Assembly: GCA_014729455.1 (NCBI GenBank)
Contig: WJJW01000481.1
Location: forward strand, 1 to 5,392
Origin: Candidatus Eiseniibacteriota bacterium
GTDB lineage: Bacteria; Eisenbacteria; RBG-16-71-46; CAIMUX01; VGJL01
Length of the DNA stretch: 5,392 nucleotides
Direction: 5' to 3'
The notes under the pieces are model-generated. The model made no database searches, was not told the DNA's origin, and was given only the letters and a program-made list of their open reading frames with translations. Position 1 is the first letter of the stretch; every line of letters begins with the position of its first letter. The position numbers were made by a program, and so were the translations under genes. Positions 4,305 through 5,392 of the stretch are shown piece after piece.

Positions 4305-5150
4305 ATGAACCGCAGGATAACGGGGGCGCTTCTGGCGCTCCTTCTGATGATGCCCTTGTGTCTGGTCTCGTGTAGCGATGACGATGACGACAACCCGACC
4401 GGACCGGGAGAGGGAGAGGTCGAGGTCCCGGAGATTCCGCAGGCGGAGATCAACACGCAGGCCGATTTCCAGAGCAACGACCAGTCCGCCCAGCAGGCCC
4501 AGGCGGTCGTCCAGGGCCAGCTCAGCGCGGCGCAAGGGGTCGCGAACTCGAGCTTCGCGTACCTGAGCCCGCTGCAGCAGGCGCAGTGGACCGAGAGCGG
4601 CGGCGACTGCGCGAGCTGGAGCTACACGCAGGACGGCTGCACGCTGACCTACGAGGTCTGTGAGACCGCCACCGGGTACGAGTGGAGCTACACTCTCGAC
4701 GGGGACTGCGCCGATGGCGAGCCGGCTTACGACAACTGGGTCGTCTGGAGCGGTGTGACGAACCTCGACGGGACGAACGGGACGTTCAGGTGGTTCGAGG
4801 AGTACACGACGACGGTCGGAGGTGGATGGCAGTGGTCCTACAATCCCGACCAGAACAGCGGCAACTGGTCCTTCTACACCGGTGAGATCAGCGCGGAGAA
4901 CGTCACCGCGATGATGGACTGGCTGGAGAACCAGGACGGGTCCCAGGTCGTCACCTGGACCAACCCGGGTCAGATGAAGTGGGAAACCACGATCTCTTCC
5001 AACGGCCGGGTCGGGACGATGGAGTCGTACGAGTGGGTCGTGCTCGGTCAGACGTGGAGGCTTCAGTCGGAGATCGACTGGGACAACGGGACCGGATCCT
5101 GGACGACCTACGACGACGACGGAACTCCGATCAACGAGATGAGCTGGTAG
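4305..5150 (+). CDS. Trp-rich lipoprotein of unknown function
   Basis: The 281-residue product has a short basic N-terminus, a hydrophobic core and the lipobox LVSC with lipidated C23. An acidic linker follows (D25-D29, then NPTGPGEGEVEVPE). Residues about 47-85 are Gln/Ala-rich and probably helical. From about 95 onward there are repeated strands with WSY, WQW and WSF cores alternating with Asp/Gly/Asn turns, such as TQDG, TLDGD, DNGTG and DDDGT. This suggests an antiparallel beta-sheet or beta-propeller-like surface domain. There are 17 Trp in the whole protein, all after residue 94. Four Cys (102, 112, 119, 135) in the mature domain could form two disulfides. I recognise no family. AAGGAG at 4294-4299 lies 5 nt before the ATG. 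It follows a region of dyads and is followed by a strong hairpin. A surface role such as binding a ligand or glycan is only a guess from the Trp content. Confidence 0.85.
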   Translation: MNRRITGALLALLLMMPLCLVSCSDDDDDNPTGPGEGEVEVPEIPQAEINTQADFQSNDQSAQQAQAVVQGQLSAAQGVANSSFAYLSPLQQAQWTESGGDCASWSYTQDGCTLTYEVCETATGYEWSYTLDGDCADGEPAYDNWVVWSGVTNLDGTNGTFRWFEEYTTTVGGGWQWSYNPDQNSGNWSFYTGEISAENVTAMMDWLENQDGSQVVTWTNPGQMKWETTISSNGRVGTMESYEWVVLGQTWRLQSEIDWDNGTGSWTTYDDDGTPINEMSW

Positions 5151-5183
5151 CTCCGCCGGTCGAGTCGCACCGCCGGACAGTGT

Positions 5184-5215
5184 AGGGGACGCCGGGTCTC
5201 GCCGGCGTCCCCTTT
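5184..5215 (+). terminator. Intrinsic-type terminator hairpin after the lipoprotein gene
   Basis: A perfect 12-bp stem pairs 5184-5195 (AGGGGACGCCGG) with 5202-5213 around the 6-nt loop GTCTCG. The stem begins 34 nt after the lipoprotein stop codon. The T-tract is short (TTT, 5213-5215), so termination may be incomplete. The next gene's RBS starts at 5219. Confidence 0.7.
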
Positions 5216-5218
5216 CGT

Positions 5219-5223
5219 GGAGG
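5219..5223 (+). promoter_or_regulatory. RBS fixing the UPF0316-like gene start
   Basis: GGAGG lies 5 nt before the ATG at 5229-5231. The adjacent in-frame GTG (5226-5228) is only 2 nt from it, so the ATG is preferred. Confidence 0.7.
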
Positions 5224-5228
5224 ACGTG

Positions 5229-5392
5229 ATGGATGGGTCTCTCGTTCTCGGCTCTCTGTTGATCATCGCCGCGCGGATCGCCGATGTCTCGCTCGGCACG
5301 TTGCGGACCGTGTTCATCGTCAGCGGGCGGAGGGTGGTCGCTTTTCTGGTCGGATTCGTGGAGGTCCTCATCTGGGTGGTCGTCGTCTCGAA
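5229..5392 (+). CDS. UPF0316-type (DUF5698/DUF2179) membrane protein, N-terminal part, runs off right edge
   Basis: The 54 visible residues start MDGSLVLGSLLIIAARIADV and continue through SLGTLRTVFIVSGRR to VAFLVGFVEVLIWVVVVS. The pattern ARxxDVSLGTxRxxFxxxGxR...AxxxGFxEVxIW is the N-terminal signature of UPF0316 family membrane proteins. In those proteins three short transmembrane helices (DUF5698) precede a cytoplasmic DUF2179 domain. Helix 1 (about 4-15) and the beginning of helix 2 (about 37-53) are visible; the rest is outside the window. Biochemical function of the family is not established. No promoter fits between the terminator hairpin and the RBS, so expression must come from readthrough or from a promoter further upstream. 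Family identification rests on motif recall and is fairly secure. Confidence 0.8.
   Translation, partial: MDGSLVLGSLLIIAARIADVSLGTLRTVFIVSGRRVVAFLVGFVEVLIWVVVVS

Noticed and set aside
2954..4535. Long open frames on both strands across the beta-barrel gene and its upstream gap (2954-4147 plus; 3279-4535 minus)
   Set aside because: Compositionally biased products with no signal or domain. The frame at 2915-4036 has a signal peptide and Omp85 motifs.

Overview
The window is GC-rich chromosomal DNA with dense, mostly short-spaced genes. A Gram-negative (diderm) cell is indicated by an outer-membrane beta-barrel protein with a C-terminal Phe, a lipoprotein with a lipobox, and a secreted periplasmic-type protein. 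The poly-Asp plus NPTGP linker after the lipoprotein cysteine, the GC content and the gene styles suggest a poorly cultured FCB-type lineage (Eisenbacteria, Gemmatimonadota or relatives). That placement is an impression, not a demonstration. I see no mobile elements, tRNA, rRNA or CRISPR.

Layout. (1) Positions 1-1980, minus strand: a two-component operon. A membrane sensor histidine kinase (dCache-like sensor, HAMP, HisKA, HATPase) overlaps by ATGA a response regulator that runs off the left edge. (2) Positions 1981-2251: a divergent control region with a near-consensus sigma-54 (-24/-12) promoter at 2180-2194 facing right, and overlapping palindromes about 105 bp upstream of its predicted start. 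(3) Positions 2252-2875, plus strand: a secreted His-rich protein with a heavy-metal-binding CPMH...CxxC module. (4) Positions 2915-4036, minus strand, convergent: a POTRA-less Omp85/BamA-like beta-barrel protein. (5) Positions 4037-4304: a second divergent intergenic region rich in inverted repeats, including a 44-bp two-tier dyad just ahead of the next gene. (6) Positions 4305-5150, plus strand: a Trp-rich lipoprotein of unknown function. (7) A strong hairpin terminator at 5184-5213, followed after only 5 nt by the RBS of a UPF0316-type membrane protein that runs off the right edge.

The most interesting reading is that regions 1-3 form one regulatory unit organised like ZraP-ZraSR of enterobacteria. 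In ZraPSR, a sensor kinase and an NtrC-type sigma-54 activator are divergent from a sigma-54-dependent periplasmic metal-binding protein. Here the target protein is not ZraP. It has a His-rich tail and an HMBD-like metal site. The kinase sensor domain also carries a His/Cys cluster that could bind metal. The architecture is visible in the sequence. The metal-stress function and the NtrC class of the truncated regulator are inferred.
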